From Agromyces cavernae (lineage in GTDB: Bacteria > Actinomycetota > Actinomycetes > Actinomycetales > Microbacteriaceae), in NCBI RefSeq assembly GCF_021044935.1, contig NZ_JAJNMP010000001.1, positions 1,116,001-1,180,000 of the forward strand: DNA of 64,000 bases. Reading direction: 5' to 3'. Positions 1 through 8,102 of this stretch are shown here, in pieces. Within the stretch, counting starts at the first letter, position 1. Every line of letters starts with the position of its first letter. The translations under genes and the position numbers were made by a program. The notes beneath the pieces are model-generated. The model saw only the letters and a program-made list of their open reading frames with translations, did no database searches and was not told the DNA's origin.

Positions 1-437
1 CGCTCGTCGTCGCCGCCCCGATCGAGGCCAAGGTCGAGGAGAACCAGGTTCTCGTCAGCCGCCCCGACGACGAGCGCGCCTCGCGCTCATTGCACGGACT
101 CACCCGCACGCTCATCGCGAACCAGATCATCGGCGTGACCCAGGGCTACTCCAAGGGCCTCGAGATCGTCGGCACCGGTTACCGCGTGCAGCAGAAGGGC
201 TCGTCGATCGAGTTCGCGCTCGGCTTCTCGCACCCCGTCGTGGTCGAGGCTCCGGCCGGCATCACGTTCACGGTCGAGGGCAACAACAAGCTCACGGTCG
301 CGGGCATCGACAAGCAGGCCGTCGGTGAGACCGCCGCCAACATCCGCAAGATCAAGAAGCCCGAGCCCTACAAGGGCAAGGGCATCCGCTACGCCGGCGA
401 GGTCGTGCGTCGCAAGGCCGGAAAGGCTGGTAAGTAA
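1..437 (+). CDS. rplF: 50S ribosomal protein L6, 5' end outside the window
   Basis: Only the last 144 residues are visible; the frame enters at base 3 and ends with TAA at 435-437. L6 is a large-subunit protein near the sarcin-ricin/GTPase-factor region of 23S rRNA. The segments GTGYRVQ and [11 protein letters not shown] are the conserved C-terminal L6 motifs. It is followed after two bases by rplR, in the usual spc operon order. The TTG at base 90 is internal, since the reading frame is open and L6-like upstream of it ([19 protein letters not shown]). Identification is secure; only the missing start is unknown. Confidence 0.97.
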   Translation, partial: LVVAAPIEAKVEENQVLVSRPDDERASRSLHGLTRTLIANQIIGVTQGYSKGLEIVGTGYRVQQKGSSIEFALGFSHPVVVEAPAGITFTVEGNNKLTVAGIDKQAVGETAANIRKIKKPEPYKGKGIRYAGEVVRRKAGKAGK

Positions 438-439
438 TC

Positions 440-799
440 ATGGCCGTGAAGACCAAGTCGGCTGCGCGTGCGCGCCGCCACACCCGCCTTCGCAAGAAGA
501 TCGTCGGCACGGAGGTCCGCCCCCGTCTCGTCGTCACCCGGTCGGCCCGCCACGTCTTCGTGCAGGTCGTCGACGACTCGAAGGGCCGCACCGTGGCCTC
601 CGCGTCGACGATGGAGGCAGACCTCCGCGCGTTCGACGGTGACAAGACCGCCAAGGCCCGCAAGGTCGGCGAGCTCGTCGCAGAACGGGCCAAGCAGGCC
701 GGTGTCGAGGCCGTCGTCTTCGACCGCGGCGGCAGCAAGTACGCCGGTCGTGTCGCAGCGATCGCCGATGGAGCGCGAGAGGCAGGGCTCAACCTGTGA
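440..799 (+). CDS. rplR: 50S ribosomal protein L18
   Basis: 119 residues, the normal length for bacterial L18, which binds 5S rRNA together with L5 and anchors the central protuberance. The basic N-terminus ([17 protein letters not shown]) and the [20 protein letters not shown] segment are typical. The gene starts two bases after the rplF stop, and its TGA (797-799) overlaps the GTG start of rpsE, indicating translational coupling inside the spc operon. Nothing unusual is seen. Confidence 0.97.
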   Translation: MAVKTKSAARARRHTRLRKKIVGTEVRPRLVVTRSARHVFVQVVDDSKGRTVASASTMEADLRAFDGDKTAKARKVGELVAERAKQAGVEAVVFDRGGSKYAGRVAAIADGAREAGLNL

Positions 800-1494
800 G
801 CGAGAACATTACGAAGGAGACCGAGGTGACCGCAGAGGCACCCGTCGAGACGGCAGCCGCTTCGGAGCCGGCCCGCAACGAGCGCGACGGTCGTCGCGGC
901 GGCGGCCGTGACCGCAACCAGGGCCGCGACCGCGGTGGTCGTGACGCCGAGAAGAGCCAGTTCCTCGAGCGCGTCGTGACCATCAACCGCGTGTCGAAGG
1001 TCGTCAAGGGCGGTCGCCGCTTCAGCTTCACGGCGCTCGTCGTCGTGGGCGACGGCAACGGACTCGTCGGCGTCGGCTACGGCAAGGCGCGCGAGGTTCC
1101 GACCGCGATCTCGAAGGGCGTCGAGGAGGCGAAGAAGAACTTCTTCCGCGTCCCCCGCGTCGGCGCGACCATCCCGCACCCCGTGCAGGGTGAGGCCGCG
1201 GCCGGTGTCGTCCTGCTGCGCCCGGCGTCGCCCGGTACCGGTGTCATCGCCGGTGGTCCGGTGCGTGCGGTGCTCGAGTGCGCCGGCATCCACGACGTGC
1301 TCTCGAAGTCCCTCGGCTCGTCGAACACCATCAACATCGTGCACGCCACGGTCGAGGCCCTGCAGCAGCTCGAGGAGCCGCGCGCAGTGGCAGCCCGTCG
1401 TGGTCTCGACTACGACGAGGTCGCCCCCGCCCGTCTCCTGCGTGCCGAGGCCCAGGCGGCCGAGGCCGCCGCAGCAGCGAAGGCAGGTGCCTGA
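796..1494 (+). CDS. rpsE: 30S ribosomal protein S5 with long Arg/Gly-rich N-terminus
   Basis: 232 residues against about 165 in E. coli. S5 contributes to decoding fidelity and mRNA entry on the small subunit. The S5 core begins near residue 53 ([11 protein letters not shown]) and contains the signature [19 protein letters not shown]. Residues 1-52 are an extra, probably disordered segment, first acidic/Ala-rich and then Arg-Gly-Asp-rich (residues 29-50). A shorter Ala/Glu tail follows the core. The start is GTG at 796, overlapping the rplR stop by four bases. N-terminal extensions on S5 are common in Actinobacteria; the function is not known to me. Confidence 0.96.
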   Translation: MSENITKETEVTAEAPVETAAASEPARNERDGRRGGGRDRNQGRDRGGRDAEKSQFLERVVTINRVSKVVKGGRRFSFTALVVVGDGNGLVGVGYGKAREVPTAISKGVEEAKKNFFRVPRVGATIPHPVQGEAAAGVVLLRPASPGTGVIAGGPVRAVLECAGIHDVLSKSLGSSNTINIVHATVEALQQLEEPRAVAARRGLDYDEVAPARLLRAEAQAAEAAAAAKAGA

Positions 1495-1679
1495 TGGCCA
1501 AGCAGCTCAAGGTGACCCAGATCAAGTCCAAGGTGAGCGAGAAGCAGTACCAGCGCGACACGCTGCGCAGCCTCGGACTCAAGCGCATCGGCGACTCGGT
1601 CGTTCGTGACGACACCCCGCAGAACCGCGGCTACGTCAAGACCGTCGCCCACCTCGTGAAGGTTGAGGAGATCGACTAA
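1494..1679 (+). CDS. rpmD: 50S ribosomal protein L30
   Basis: 61 residues, the standard bacterial L30 size; a small ferredoxin-like-fold protein of the large subunit. The sequence contains [14 protein letters not shown] and [15 protein letters not shown], both typical. The ATG at 1494 shares its A with the rpsE stop, and the TAA (1677-1679) shares its last base with the rplO ATG, so the gene is coupled to both neighbours. A longer reading frame from 1278 exists but its upstream part is only a shadow of rpsE. Confidence 0.96.
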   Translation: MAKQLKVTQIKSKVSEKQYQRDTLRSLGLKRIGDSVVRDDTPQNRGYVKTVAHLVKVEEID

Positions 1680-2329
1680 TGGCAGAGAACGAGAAGGCCG
1701 CCGAGGCCGCCGAGCCCAAGAAGGCTCCGGCGAAGAAGGCAGCCGCGAAGCCCGCCGCCGAGAAGGCCGCAGCCCCCAAGGCTGCTGCTGCGAAGGCCAC
1801 GGGCGAGAAGGCGACCGCGAAGAAGGCGCCCGCGAAGAAGGCGCCCGCGAAGAAGGCTTCCGCCAAGAAGGCCGACGTCGCGGAGCCGCGTGAGCAGGTG
1901 CTGAAGGTCCACCACCTTCGCCCCGCTCCCGGCGCCAAGAAGGACAAGACCCGCGTCGGACGCGGTGAGGGTTCGAAGGGCAAGACGGCCGGTCGCGGCA
2001 CCAAGGGTTCGAAGGCCCGCAACAACATCCGCCCCGGTTTCGAGGGTGGCCAGCTTCCGTACCACATGCGTGCGCCGAAGCTGCGTGGCTTCAAGAACCC
2101 GTTCCGTGTCGAGTACCAGGTCGTGAATCTCGACAAGCTCGCCGAGCTCTACCCGAAGGGCGGCGACGTCACCGTCGCCGACCTCATCGAGAAGGGCGCC
2201 GTGCGTAAGAACGAGCGCGTCAAGGTGCTCGGCAACGGTGACATCCAGGTCAAGCTGAACGTCGCCGTCGACAAGGTCTCCGGCTCGGCCGAGCAGAAGA
2301 TCGTCGCCGCCGGCGGCTCGGTAAACTGA
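1679..2329 (+). CDS. rplO: 50S ribosomal protein L15 with Lys/Ala-rich N-terminal extension
   Basis: 216 residues against about 145 for a typical L15, a late-assembly protein of the large subunit. The conserved L15 body starts near residue 74 ([15 protein letters not shown]...[16 protein letters not shown]). Residues 1-72 are low complexity: Ala, Lys, Pro and Glu with AKKAP-type pentads; at DNA level this is a 15-bp repeat, four units at 1811-1870. The extension resembles histone H1 or mycobacterial HU tails in composition. The ATG at 1679 overlaps the rpmD stop by one base and no later start would give a better fit, because the overlap fixes coupling. The core identification is secure. Confidence 0.96.
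   Translation: MAENEKAAEAAEPKKAPAKKAAAKPAAEKAAAPKAAAAKATGEKATAKKAPAKKAPAKKASAKKADVAEPREQVLKVHHLRPAPGAKKDKTRVGRGEGSKGKTAGRGTKGSKARNNIRPGFEGGQLPYHMRAPKLRGFKNPFRVEYQVVNLDKLAELYPKGGDVTVADLIEKGAVRKNERVKVLGNGDIQVKLNVAVDKVSGSAEQKIVAAGGSVN
1811..1870 (+). repeat. 15-bp in-frame tandem repeat inside rplO
   Basis: Four consecutive 15-base units related to GCGCCCGCGAAGAAG (units at 1811, 1826, 1841, 1856; the middle two are identical). Each encodes Ala-x-Ala-Lys-Lys. This is the repeat underlying the basic extension of L15 and is a plausible site for slippage-driven length change between strains. Confidence 0.85.
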
Positions 2330-2351
2330 GACCGCTGCAGCACTGAATGCC

Positions 2352-2401
2352 CGAGCCTGTCGGGACCTCGCGTATGATTCACGGGGGTCTCGACAGGCTC
2401 G
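2352..2401. repeat. Palindromic intergenic repeat before secY
   Basis: A perfect 11-base inverted repeat CGAGCCTGTCG (2352-2362) / CGACAGGCTCG (2391-2401), extended inward by GGGACC/GGTCT-type pairing, can form a long hairpin between rplO and secY. A TATGAT hexamer (2373-2378) lies in the loop and could be a -10 element, but no good -35 is present. The arm end GGTCTCGACAGGCTCGAG resembles the palindromes at 54396 and 56462 and may belong to the same dispersed family. Confidence 0.6.
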
Positions 2402-2445
2402 AGCCGCATAAGGACTGACTCCACGACGGAGCAACAGGAGGACGA

Positions 2446-3768
2446 GTGTTCAACGCCATCGGGCGGATCTTCCGCACGCCGGATCTTCGCCGCAAGATCG
2501 GATTCACCTTGGGCATCGTCGCCCTGTTCCGACTGGGCTCCTTCATTCCGGCGCCGTTCGTGGACTTCGGCAACGTGCAGCAGTGCCTCGCCGCCAACCA
2601 GGGCGGCGCTTCGGGGCTCTACGACCTCGTCAACCTCTTCTCGGGTGGCGCGTTGCTGCAGCTCTCGGTCTTCGCGCTCGGCATCATGCCGTACATCACC
2701 GCGTCGATCATCGTGCAGCTGCTGCGCGTCGTGATCCCCCACTTCGAGACCCTCTACAAGGAGGGCCAGGCAGGCCAGGCGCGCCTCACGCAGTACACGC
2801 GCTACCTGACCATCGCCCTCGGCGTGCTGCAGTCGACGACGCTCATCACCGTGGCCCGTTCGGGCGCGCTGTTCCCGTCGACCGACCCGGCGTGCTCGGC
2901 CCTCATCACCAACGACGCCTGGTACGCGATCCTGCTCATGGTCATCACCATGACGGCGGGCACCGGCCTCATCATGTGGATGGGCGAGCTCATCACCGAG
3001 CGCGGCATCGGCAACGGCATGTCGCTGCTGATCTTCACCTCGATCGCCGCGACCTTCCCCGGCTCGCTCTGGGCGATCGGCATCTCGCGCGGCTGGGACG
3101 TGTTCGCCATGGTGCTCGCGATCGGCCTGCTGATCGTCGTGGCCGTCGTGTTCGTCGAGCAGTCGCAGCGGCGGATCCCGGTGCAGTACGCCAAGCGCAT
3201 GGTCGGCCGGCGCACGTACGGCGGCAACAACACGTACATCCCGATCAAGGTCAACATGGCCGGCGTCGTGCCCGTCATCTTCGCCTCGTCGCTGCTGTAC
3301 CTGCCGGCCCTCATCGCCCAGTTCAACCAGCCGGCGCCGGGCGAGGAGCCCCAGGCGTGGGTCACCTGGATCAGCAACTACCTCACGCAGGGCGACCACC
3401 CGTTCTACATGCTCCTGTACTTCCTCCTCATCGTCGGCTTCACGTACTTCTACGTGGCGATCACCTTCAATCCCGACGAGGTGGCCGAGAACATGAAGAA
3501 GTACGGCGGCTTCATCCCCGGCATCCGCGCCGGCCGGCCGACGGCCGAGTACCTCGACTACGTGCTCACGCGAGTGACGCTGCCGGGCTCGCTCTACCTC
3601 GGTGTCGTGGCGCTGATCCCGCTCATCGCGCTCGCCCTCGTCGGCGCCAACGCGAACTTCCCCTTCGGCGGCGCCTCGATCCTCATCATCGTCGGCGTCG
3701 GCCTCGAGACGGTGAAGCAGATCGACGCCCAGCTCCAGCAGCGACACTACGAAGGGCTTCTGCGATGA
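2446..3768 (+). CDS. secY: Preprotein translocase subunit SecY
   Basis: 440 residues, ten hydrophobic segments, full family length. SecY forms the protein-conducting channel in the cytoplasmic membrane with SecE and SecG. The start MFNAIGRIFRTPDLRRKI, the FFLSGGALLQLSVFALGIMPYI-like TM2 region (LFSGGALLQL) and the C-terminal IDAQLQQRHYEGLL are hallmarks. The GTG at 2446 is preceded by AGGAGG (2436-2441). The TGA overlaps the adk ATG by four bases. The longer-than-usual 116-bp gap upstream contains a hairpin repeat. Confidence 0.97.
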   Translation: MFNAIGRIFRTPDLRRKIGFTLGIVALFRLGSFIPAPFVDFGNVQQCLAANQGGASGLYDLVNLFSGGALLQLSVFALGIMPYITASIIVQLLRVVIPHFETLYKEGQAGQARLTQYTRYLTIALGVLQSTTLITVARSGALFPSTDPACSALITNDAWYAILLMVITMTAGTGLIMWMGELITERGIGNGMSLLIFTSIAATFPGSLWAIGISRGWDVFAMVLAIGLLIVVAVVFVEQSQRRIPVQYAKRMVGRRTYGGNNTYIPIKVNMAGVVPVIFASSLLYLPALIAQFNQPAPGEEPQAWVTWISNYLTQGDHPFYMLLYFLLIVGFTYFYVAITFNPDEVAENMKKYGGFIPGIRAGRPTAEYLDYVLTRVTLPGSLYLGVVALIPLIALALVGANANFPFGGASILIIVGVGLETVKQIDAQLQQRHYEGLLR

Positions 3769-4388
3769 CGGCACCTGCAACCGGATCGGCTCGATTCCTG
3801 ATCGTCGGCCCCCAGGGCTCCGGCAAGGGAACCCAGGGCGTGCTCGTTGCCGGGGCCTACGACGTGCCGCAGGTCGCGACCGGTGACATCTTCCGGGCGA
3901 ACGTCTCGGGCGGCACCGAGCTCGGCAAGCGCGTTCAGGAGATCATCGAGGCGGGCGATCTCGTCTCCGACGACCTGACGAGCGAACTCGTGCGCGACCG
4001 CCTGAGCCAGCCCGATGCTGCGGCCGGGTTCGTGCTCGACGGCTACCCCCGCAATCGCACGCAGGTCGAGCACCTCGACGCGTTCCTCGAGGGTCGCGGC
4101 GAGTCGCTCGACGCGGTTATCGAGCTCGCCGTCCCGCGCGACGAGAGCATCGCCCGCCTGCGTCAGCGCGCAATCGAGCAGGGACGCACCGACGACACCG
4201 AAGAGGTCATCGCGAACCGCCTGGCGATCTATGAGCGCGAGACGGCACCGATCCTCGATGTGTACCGCAGCCGAGGCGTCGTCGTTCGCATCGACGGCGT
4301 CGGCACGCTCGACGAGGTCACGCACCGCATCTTCGAGGCGCTCTCGGCCCGCGGGCTCGCACCGCGCCACCCCGGCGCCGCCGCCTGA
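3765..4388 (+). CDS. adk: Adenylate kinase
   Basis: 207 residues. Catalyses AMP + ATP = 2 ADP in the cytosol. Walker A GPQGSGKGT at residues 15-23, AMP-binding region ATGDIFRANV, and DGYPRNRTQ are visible. The lid between the RLRQRAIEQ and RTDDTEEVIANRL segments is short, as in the short bacterial form without a zinc lid. The ATG at 3765 overlaps the secY stop (ATGA), so the N-terminus starts MTAPATGSARFLIVG. Two small substitutions against the common GPPGAGKGT loop (Q for P, S for A) do not affect key residues. Confidence 0.95.
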   Translation: MTAPATGSARFLIVGPQGSGKGTQGVLVAGAYDVPQVATGDIFRANVSGGTELGKRVQEIIEAGDLVSDDLTSELVRDRLSQPDAAAGFVLDGYPRNRTQVEHLDAFLEGRGESLDAVIELAVPRDESIARLRQRAIEQGRTDDTEEVIANRLAIYERETAPILDVYRSRGVVVRIDGVGTLDEVTHRIFEALSARGLAPRHPGAAA

Positions 4389-4393
4389 CTCCG

Positions 4394-5221
4394 GTGTTCC
4401 GCCGCTCTCCCTACAAGTCCCCGGCCGAACTCCGCGCGATGGTCGATGCCGGGCGCGCAACCGCGAGCGCGCTCGCGCGGGCACGCGAACGCCTCACCGC
4501 CGGTGCGACGCCGCTCGAGCTCGACGCGGTGGCCGAGCAGGTCATCCGGGGGGCCGGAGGGGTACCGAACTTCACGCTCGTCCCCGGCTACCGCCACACG
4601 CTGTGCGTCTCGGTGAACGACGACGTCGTGCACGGCATTCCCGGCGACCGCCCCTTCCGCCCAGGTGACATCGTCTCGGTCGACGGCGGGGCCGAGGTCA
4701 GCGGTTGGAACGGCGACGCCGCATTCACCGTGGTGTTGCCAGACCCGTCCCGGCCCGACGTGGTGGCGGCACGCGAGCAGCTCTCGGGTGTGACCGAGGC
4801 CGCGCTGTGGCACGGTATCGCGGCGCTCGCTCGCGCATCGCACCTGAACGAGGTCGGCGGGGCGATCGAGGACTTCGTCCTCGACGCGGGCGACTTCGGA
4901 ATCCTCACCGACTACGTGGGGCACGGCATCGGCCGTTCGATGCACGAGGAGCCGCCGGTGTTCAACTATCGCGTCGACCGCAGGGGACCTGCGGTGAAGC
5001 CCGGGCTCGTGGTGGCGATCGAGCCGATGATCGTCGCCGGTGCGACCGACACGTTCGTGCGCGACGACGACTGGACCGTGACGACCTCCGACGGTGCCGA
5101 CGCCGCGCACTGGGAGCACAGCGTCGCCGTGCACGCGGGCGGCATCTGGGTGCTCACCGCCGAGGACGGCGGCGCAGCGGGGCTCGCCCCGTTCGGCATC
5201 GAACCCGTTCCGATCGGCTGA
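4394..5221 (+). CDS. map: Methionine aminopeptidase, type I
   Basis: 275 residues. Removes N-terminal methionine from nascent proteins. The two-metal site is complete: D97 (SVDGG), D108 (NGDAAF), H177 (GHGIGRSMHE), E210 (AIEPM) and E241 (WEHSVAV); the substrate histidine H80 is in VVHGIP. It starts with GTG at 4394, five bases after adk. In most Actinobacteria infA follows directly; here the mannitol PTS locus intervenes. The C-terminal 25 residues are Gly/Ala-rich and not part of the catalytic fold. Confidence 0.95.
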   Translation: MFRRSPYKSPAELRAMVDAGRATASALARARERLTAGATPLELDAVAEQVIRGAGGVPNFTLVPGYRHTLCVSVNDDVVHGIPGDRPFRPGDIVSVDGGAEVSGWNGDAAFTVVLPDPSRPDVVAAREQLSGVTEAALWHGIAALARASHLNEVGGAIEDFVLDAGDFGILTDYVGHGIGRSMHEEPPVFNYRVDRRGPAVKPGLVVAIEPMIVAGATDTFVRDDDWTVTTSDGADAAHWEHSVAVHAGGIWVLTAEDGGAAGLAPFGIEPVPIG

Positions 5222-5279
5222 CGCTCGGGCTCCATGCGCCGCACGGACTGGCCTTCCCTCGGGCTCCCTCAGCTGCGGG

Positions 5280-7172
5280 CTAGCCTTCGGGCTCCATGAG
5301 CCGCGACAGCTCGGCGAGCAGCCCCTGGTAGTCGGTGGCGCCGTGCACGAGCCGCTGTACGTTGTCGCGCTCCGAGAAGGTCTCGACGAACTGGTCGAAC
5401 ACCTCCTGGAACTCGGCTCGGCCGGCCCCCGAGAAGGCGATGAGCGCCACGACGTTGACGCGCGCGCCGTCCCAGTCGATCGGGACCTCGTCGATCGCGA
5501 TCGCGATCGCGGTGCGCGTGGCCGTCATGGTCATGGCGTGCGGCACCGCGAGGTGCTCGGTGAACGCGGTCGACGACATGCGCTCGCGTTCGAGGGTGCC
5601 CTCGAGATAGGCGCGATCGATGACGCCGGCGGCGATCATGCGCTCGCCGAGCACCGTGATGACCCCTTCGCGGTCGTGACCGCGCATGCCGCGCACGAAC
5701 AGGTCGGGTGCGATGTAGCGCGAGAGGGCCGCCGCGAGACGTGCCTGCCGGCGCGCGCGACGGATGCGTGAGACCTCGGCCCTGACACGGGAGAGGTCGT
5801 CGTCGGTCGGGAACGGCGAGATGCGCACGAGGTGCTCGACGGGTGCGGTCGGCTCGATCACCGACACGATGAGTTCCGCCCGCACCGTCGCCCAGTCGAC
5901 GTCGGACCGGTCGATGAGCTCGACGAGCTCGACGTCGGGCCCGAACTCGCCGCGCACCCGTTCGGCGAGCACGGTGTGCACGTCGTGGTAGGCGGGGGCG
6001 ACGACTGCCACCCGCACGCGCTCGAGTGCGGCGCGCCGTTGCTCGAGGTACGCCCCGACGTGCATCGCGATGTACGCGATCTCGTCTTCGTTCACGACGA
6101 TGCCCTCGCTCTGCGCCAGCTCGCTCGCGATGTACACGGCGAGGTCGTAGGTGAGCGGGTACGCCGACTTGATCGTCGCCGTCAACGGATTGCGCGAGTA
6201 GCGCTCCTCGCTCGCCCGCGCCACGAGGTTGTCGACGTGCAGCGCGAGCCGCTCGATGAAGTCGTCGTCGTCGAGTTCGATGAGGTACTCGTCGGCCGCG
6301 CGCGACACGATGGCCTGCACGAGGTCTGCCCGCGTCGAGAGCGGAGTCCGACGCCCCGGAGTCGCGAGTCGCGTCGCGGCGCGGGTGCCGAGCAGGCGGG
6401 CGAGGTGCCCGAGCTCGGCGTCGCCGATCGCGCGTCCGAAGTGCTCGCGGATGAGGGAGTCGAGCAGGTCCTCGAGGCGCGACGAATCGGATGTCGCTGC
6501 GGAGGCCGTCGCGTCGTCGATCGGGTGGTCGTGCGCGGCGCGGTCGAGGGCGATCGCGATGTGCGCCAGCACGTCGCCGAGGCCGTACTCGTTGGGGGCG
6601 TAGCCGGCCTCTGCGAGCCGAGCGACGAGCGACGCCCGGAACTGCGGCAGCTCGGGGAACTCCCGGCGGAGCCGGTCGAACGCGTCCGCCCCGCGCGCGG
6701 ACTCCTCGCGGAACAGCGCGCCGAGCAGCCGCCGTCGGGCCGACTCGGGCCCCGCCATCGTCACCACCGGGCCGCGGCGGGTGAGCGTGAGCCCCGTGCC
6801 CTCGAGGCGGGCGCGGATGCGCCGGAGATCGGCCTCGACGGTCGCCTCGCTCACGTAGAGGCGATGTGCGACCTCGTATACGTCGAGGCCCTCGTCAGCG
6901 TCGACGAGCGAGCGGATGAGTGCGGCCGCGCGGGCGGCCGGGGTGGTGTCGGGTGCGCGGGAGGCTCCGCGCGCGGCCCAGGCGGCGCGGTCGAGCCGGT
7001 ATCCGTGCGGGCCCGAGACGATGAGCGTCGCCCCGTCGGCGTTCGCCCGGGTGACGTAGCTGCGGATCGTGCGGGGCGTGACGTCGAGTCGCTCGGCGAG
7101 CGCGGCCGCGGTCGTCCACCCGCCGTACTCGGCGAGGATCTCGACGAGTCGCTCCCACTTCTCGGCCAACAC
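5280..7172 (-). CDS. mtlR: PRD-domain transcriptional regulator of the mannitol PTS operon
   Basis: 630 residues from the chosen GTG at 7172 (GGGAG just upstream); the frame stays open to 7388, but the extra 72 residues are Arg/Pro-rich and unlike the family. Order: N-terminal HTH (about 10-60, LAERLDVTPRTIRSYV), a second winged-helix-like region, PRD1, PRD2 (around ALHVDNLV and IAYIAMHVGAYLE), an EIIB-like region without the usual cysteine, and a C-terminal EIIA-Mtl/Fru domain with phosphohistidine H545 in VPHA. Such proteins are activated or inhibited by PTS phosphorylation. It is divergent from the PTS genes, with about 220 bp between. The mannitol assignment rests on the adjacent mtlA/mtlF/mtlD. 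Confidence 0.85.
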   Translation of the reverse strand: MLAEKWERLVEILAEYGGWTTAAALAERLDVTPRTIRSYVTRANADGATLIVSGPHGYRLDRAAWAARGASRAPDTTPAARAAALIRSLVDADEGLDVYEVAHRLYVSEATVEADLRRIRARLEGTGLTLTRRGPVVTMAGPESARRRLLGALFREESARGADAFDRLRREFPELPQFRASLVARLAEAGYAPNEYGLGDVLAHIAIALDRAAHDHPIDDATASAATSDSSRLEDLLDSLIREHFGRAIGDAELGHLARLLGTRAATRLATPGRRTPLSTRADLVQAIVSRAADEYLIELDDDDFIERLALHVDNLVARASEERYSRNPLTATIKSAYPLTYDLAVYIASELAQSEGIVVNEDEIAYIAMHVGAYLEQRRAALERVRVAVVAPAYHDVHTVLAERVRGEFGPDVELVELIDRSDVDWATVRAELIVSVIEPTAPVEHLVRISPFPTDDDLSRVRAEVSRIRRARRQARLAAALSRYIAPDLFVRGMRGHDREGVITVLGERMIAAGVIDRAYLEGTLERERMSSTAFTEHLAVPHAMTMTATRTAIAIAIDEVPIDWDGARVNVVALIAFSGAGRAEFQEVFDQFVETFSERDNVQRLVHGATDYQGLLAELSRLMEPEG

Positions 7173-7393
7173 TGCTCCCGGGTCGCTGCCCGAGCCACAC
7201 GGCGCCGGGCGGTGCAGCAAGTCAACCACCCGCCGTGGACGCCCGGTGGCGATCGCAACGGAATTTCCGGGGGTGCGGAAGCTGATCTGGTGGAGTCGTG
7301 CGCGCTCGAGGAGCAGAATCGTCGCAAGCGGCTGACGCTGCGACCGACACGATCGACGACGACCGGGATGCCGGTTGCGAGGAGGCACAGGCG
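7173..7393. promoter_or_regulatory. Divergent control region between mtlR and the PTS operon
   Basis: 221 bp separating the two oppositely transcribed units. It must contain both promoters and any regulator sites. I see no convincing -35/-10 pair or palindrome; GGAATTTCCGG (7259-7269) is the only AT-richer patch. A GAGGAGG ribosome-binding site at about 7380 belongs to the EIIB gene. Confidence 0.4.
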
Positions 7394-7705
7394 ATGCGCA
7401 TCATCGTGGTCTGCGGCGCCGGCGCCTCCAGCACGTTCATCGCGCATCGCATCCGCCGCGCCGCGGCCGCCCGCGGCCTCTCCGTACGCGCGCAGGCATC
7501 GAGCGCGTCGGCCCTCGACGAGGTCCTCCCGGGTGCAGACGTGCTGCTCGTGGGCGAACACCTCGCCGAGCAGCTCGGCGCCCTGCGCGAACGCGCGGTC
7601 GCGGCATCCGTGCCGATCGCCATCCTGCCATCGGGCGCGTCGAGCGCTCTCGACGGTGAGGACGCACTCGACCTGGCCCTCGCGACCGCGGGTGCCCGAT
7701 CATGA
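7394..7705 (+). CDS. Small PTS EIIB-like protein
   Basis: 103 residues, start ATG 7394 behind GAGGAGG. The sequence opens MRIIVVCGAGASSTF, the phosphocysteine loop of lactose/cellobiose-type EIIB domains (C7 followed by a glycine/serine-rich phosphate loop), then a Rossmann-like alternation ending in VPIAILPSG. No EIIA or EIIC of that family is nearby, so its partner is unknown; it could serve a permease encoded elsewhere, or act in signalling to the PRD regulator. First gene of the operon with ptsH and ptsI. Family call is good, role unproven. Confidence 0.75.
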   Translation: MRIIVVCGAGASSTFIAHRIRRAAAARGLSVRAQASSASALDEVLPGADVLLVGEHLAEQLGALRERAVAASVPIAILPSGASSALDGEDALDLALATAGARS

Positions 7706-7793
7706 ACCGCCACGCGGCTGTACAGGCTCCCTCACGCGTGGCCGGGGGATACGGTGGACGAGGGAGCCGGCACCAGCGATGGGGACGCGGAAC

Positions 7794-8060
7794 ATGGTTG
7801 AACGCACGGTACGAATCGGATCGACGCACGGCCTGCACGCCCGCCCGGCCAAGCTCTTCACGCAGGCCGCTGCCGCCTCCGGCGCCGCCGTCACGATCAC
7901 CAAGTCGGGCGGCAAGCCCGTCAACGGGGCGAGCATCCTCGCGGTCATCTCGCAGGGCATCGACCACGGCGACGAGGTCACGCTCGTCGTCGAGGGCGGC
8001 GATGAGCAGACGGTGCTCGACGGGCTCGTCGACCTGCTGCTCACCGACCACGACGAGTAG
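7794..8060 (+). CDS. ptsH: Phosphocarrier protein HPr
   Basis: 88 residues. Transfers phosphate from Enzyme I to the sugar-specific EIIA proteins in the cytosol. Active-site H15 lies in HGLHARPAKLF and the regulatory-serine region is GASILAV (S47). The ATG at 7794 gives the usual MVERTVRIGS start; an in-frame ATG at 7779 would add five residues. It sits 88 bp after the EIIB gene and 42 bp before ptsI, in a single operon with mtlA, so general and mannitol-specific PTS proteins are probably made together. Confidence 0.95.
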   Translation: MVERTVRIGSTHGLHARPAKLFTQAAAASGAAVTITKSGGKPVNGASILAVISQGIDHGDEVTLVVEGGDEQTVLDGLVDLLLTDHDE

Positions 8061-8102
8061 CGCCGGGCGTACGCCTGCCGAACCGATGAGAAGGGGCGTG
8101 TG

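Noticed and set aside
2149-3780. 543-residue open frame on the minus strand across secY
   Set aside because: Shadow of secY; dominated by Arg, Asp, His and Glu from the complementary strand of hydrophobic codons.
7173-7388. N-terminal 72 extra residues of the PRD regulator
   Set aside because: The stretch is Arg/Pro-rich, occupies the divergent promoter region, and the HTH domain starts directly after the GTG at 7172.
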